A DNA stretch of 38,729 bases from Desulfobulbaceae bacterium UBA2262 (GTDB lineage: Bacteria > Desulfobacterota > Desulfobulbia > Desulfobulbales > Desulfurivibrionaceae): positions 1 through 38,729 of the forward strand of contig DDXK01000066.1 in NCBI GenBank assembly GCA_002347185.1, in the 5' to 3' direction. Below are positions 37,243 to 38,729 of the stretch, one piece after another. The notes below the pieces were generated by a model that saw only the letters and a program-made list of their open reading frames with translations, was not told the DNA's origin and did no database searches. The translations under genes and the position numbers were made by a program. Position 1 is the first letter of the stretch; each line of letters opens with the position of its first letter.

Positions 37243-38427
37243 CTATGCCTGGCCCAGCCGCCGTGCCGCGGCCATGGCCGACTTGAAGGCCTCGGCGGAG
37301 CGGGAGATGACCGCGTCCTCCACGCAGAAGGCGAGCCGGAAGTAGCCAGGCATGCCGAAGCCGCGGCCAGGCACGCCCAGGATCTTCTCTTCGGCCAGGA
37401 GCCCCACGAACTGCGCGTCATCGGCCAGCGGTGATTTGGGGAAGAGGTAGAAGGCGCCCTTGGGCGGGACAAATTCGTATCCCGCCTCGGCCAGGACCTT
37501 GCAGAAGAGCTCGCGGCGGCGGGTATAGATGGCGGTGTCCACCGTCACCCCCTGCAGTTCGGCGACCACCCGCTGCATCAGGGCCGGGGCGTTGACAAAG
37601 CCGAGGATGCGGTTGGCCAGGGCCAGGGCGCCGAGGAGCTGGGCCTTGCCCTCGATCTCGGGATGCACGGCGATGTAGCCGATGCGCTCGCCCGGCAGGG
37701 AGAGATCCTTGGAGTAGGAGGAAACCACCAGACTGTTGCGGTAGGCAGGGAAAACGCCGGGGACCGTGTGGCCGTCGTAGACGATCTTGCGGTAGGGCTC
37801 GTCGGCGATCAGGTAGATGGTCTGTCTGGCCCGGCCGAGGATTTCGGCCAGTCCGGCCAGCTCGCTCGCCGAATAGATCTGACCGGTGGGGTTGTTGGGG
37901 CTGTTGATGATGATCGCCTTGGTGCGCTCGCCGATGGCGGCCTCAATGGCGGCCAGATCCAGGCTGAAGTCCTCCCGGGTGTTGACGATCTTCGTCACCC
38001 CGCCGTGATTGTCCACGTAGAAGTTGTACTCCACGAAAAAGGGGGCCAGGATGAGCACCTCGTCGCCGGGGTCGAGCAGGGCTTTCATCACCACGTTGAG
38101 CCCGCCGGCCGCGCCCACCGTCATCAGCAGTTCGTCGGCGCCCACGCTCACCCCCTGTTCCCTGGAGACCTGCACGGCCACCGCGGCCCGGACAAAGGGA
38201 TAGCCGGTATTGGCCATGTAGCCGTGGGCGCCGGGCCCCTCGGCGGCAACGATCTTCTGCACCGCCTCTCCGTACTGGGCCGGCGGCGGCAGGTCCGGGT
38301 TGCCGAGGCTGAAGTCGAAGACGTTTTCCGCGCCGAACTGGGCCTTCAATTTCGCTCCCTCCTCAAACATCTTGCGGATCCAGGAGGCGCGCTCGGCAAA
38401 GGCGATCATCTTTTGGGAAATAGCCAT
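37243..38427 (-). CDS. PLP-dependent class I/II aminotransferase
   Basis: This 394-residue aminotransferase of the AspC/aromatic type is fold type I. Recognisable motifs are NPDLPPP near the N terminus, GAAGGLNVV (cofactor phosphate region), NSPNNPTGQIYS (about 172-183, with the conserved Asn), AD-E-PYR (about 203-208) and the Schiff-base lysine K240 in SSYSKDLSLPGERIGY. The C terminus has the substrate-binding arginine in GYFRLAFC. The ATG at 38427 has GGAGA upstream. It follows the paaK gene end by 113 bp in the same direction. With paaK it suggests conversion of aromatic amino acids to aryl-pyruvates that are later activated as aryl-acetyl-CoA; that is inference. Confidence 0.92.
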   Translation of the reverse strand: MAISQKMIAFAERASWIRKMFEEGAKLKAQFGAENVFDFSLGNPDLPPPAQYGEAVQKIVAAEGPGAHGYMANTGYPFVRAAVAVQVSREQGVSVGADELLMTVGAAGGLNVVMKALLDPGDEVLILAPFFVEYNFYVDNHGGVTKIVNTREDFSLDLAAIEAAIGERTKAIIINSPNNPTGQIYSASELAGLAEILGRARQTIYLIADEPYRKIVYDGHTVPGVFPAYRNSLVVSSYSKDLSLPGERIGYIAVHPEIEGKAQLLGALALANRILGFVNAPALMQRVVAELQGVTVDTAIYTRRRELFCKVLAEAGYEFVPPKGAFYLFPKSPLADDAQFVGLLAEEKILGVPGRGFGMPGYFRLAFCVEDAVISRSAEAFKSAMAAARRLGQA

Positions 38428-38474
38428 GTTTTTTCTCCGGTAAACAGTTGACGAAAGGCTCGTCGTTTTTTCTT

Positions 38475-38541
38475 ATTCCCTTTCTCAATCAAGCGTTGAC
38501 CTTGTCGCCTTCGCGTTCCCATCTTGATTGAGAAAGGGAAT
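38475..38541. repeat. Perfect 19-bp inverted repeat between paaK and aminotransferase genes
   Basis: ATTCCCTTTCTCAATCAAG (38475-38493) is the exact reverse complement of 38523-38541, with 29 bp between. The right arm shares its last base with the paaK stop codon. On the leftward transcript no T run follows, so it is not a classic terminator. It may be an mRNA-stabilising stem, an intergenic processing site or a small palindromic element. Confidence 0.75.
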
Positions 38542-38729
38542 TACAGGGTTCTCTTGTCTACGATCCGTTTTGCTTTTCCCTCGGAGCGCTCCAGGGTTTT
38601 CTCCTCCACCAGCTTCACCTCCACGCCGATGCCGAGTTCCGAGGCGAGCCTGCGCTTGATGGTCTCGATGAGCTCCCGCTGCTTTTTCATCTCGTCAAAA
38701 AAGATCGACAGGAGTTTAACCGCTACAGC
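38541..38729 (-). CDS. paaK: Phenylacetate-CoA ligase, C-terminal 62 residues (5' part beyond window)
   Basis: This is an open frame entering from the right edge and ending with TAA at 38543-38541. The protein tail contains IKRRLASELGIGVEVKLVEEKT and LERSEGKAKRIVDKRTL. The S-E-G-K-A-K-R-V/I-x-D-x-R ending is characteristic of AMP-forming phenylacetate-CoA ligases (PaaK), including those beside indolepyruvate ferredoxin oxidoreductase genes in anaerobes. Such enzymes activate aryl acetates with CoA using ATP. Only the C-terminal domain is visible, so identity rests on the tail; the neighbouring aminotransferase agrees with aromatic amino acid metabolism. Confidence 0.82.
   Translation of the reverse strand, partial: AVAVKLLSIFFDEMKKQRELIETIKRRLASELGIGVEVKLVEEKTLERSEGKAKRIVDKRTL

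Noticed and set aside
1..38729. CRISPR arrays, tRNA or rRNA genes, insertion sequences, att sites
   Set aside because: None was recognised on reading. The only clear tandem DNA repeats are the phased TGTCC units and the in-frame HAMP repeats. A tRNA and Rfam scan would be the decisive check.

Overview
The window is a compact, GC-rich bacterial chromosome segment. The gene set suggests an anaerobic member of Desulfobacterota (the former Deltaproteobacteria, possibly Desulfobulbales- or Desulfuromonadales-like). It includes a complex-I-like energy-converting hydrogenase module, a ferredoxin, an arylacetate-CoA ligase beside an aminotransferase, a PEP-CTERM protein, two PilZ proteins, a poly-HAMP chemoreceptor and Cys-rich small proteins. 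This placement is inferred from gene content, not from a phylogenetic marker. I see no rRNA, tRNA, CRISPR array, transposase or prophage, although one orphan gene resembles the Mu GemA regulator.

Left part (1-8.9 kb). A leftward operon begins with an excisionase-type HTH protein carrying a degenerate PTS EIIA-like domain. It continues into hyfB and hyfC, the latter cut by the window edge. It is preceded by a near-consensus sigma70 promoter and four TGTCC-type units spaced exactly 10 bp apart, which look like an operator. Next comes a leftward pair: a chemoreceptor with tandem 39-residue HAMP-like repeats, and a minimal RlmN/Cfr-like radical SAM protein. truA is divergent from the chemoreceptor and convergent with a PAS-PAS-LuxR regulator.

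Middle part (9-28.8 kb). Many one- to three-gene units follow: exported MsrA-MsrB; TspO-like; a THUMP rRNA methyltransferase; a cupin/NahK-like kinase/DOMON-like operon; PilZ; two small ORFans; a WYL regulator with its own palindrome, followed by a SPOR-NlpC/P60 lipoprotein; a Cys-rich mini-protein; a pentapeptide-repeat lipoprotein; DoxX; a run of small genes ending in an Smr protein; an M23 peptidase-bactofilin pair; a cupin behind an FNR-like box; an S4 protein abutting a macrodomain protein; a probable exported protein; two unrelated aldolases; a second PilZ; and a PEP-CTERM/choice-of-anchor-L protein behind a good sigma54 promoter with palindromic upstream sites.

Right part (28.9-38.7 kb). 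This holds HrpB helicase with a Mut7-C RNase-type protein, a metal-dependent amidohydrolase, an MFS transporter downstream of a 4Fe-4S protein, an LTA-synthase-like membrane sulfatase, and a PLP aminotransferase following the 3' end of paaK. A perfect 19-bp inverted repeat sits between the last two.

No single large novel system stands out. The best leads are the helically phased operator with its degenerate-EIIA regulator on a hydrogenase-type operon, the minimal RlmN/Cfr-like enzyme, the PEP-CTERM sigma54 control region, the WYL operator and the paaK-aminotransferase dyad.
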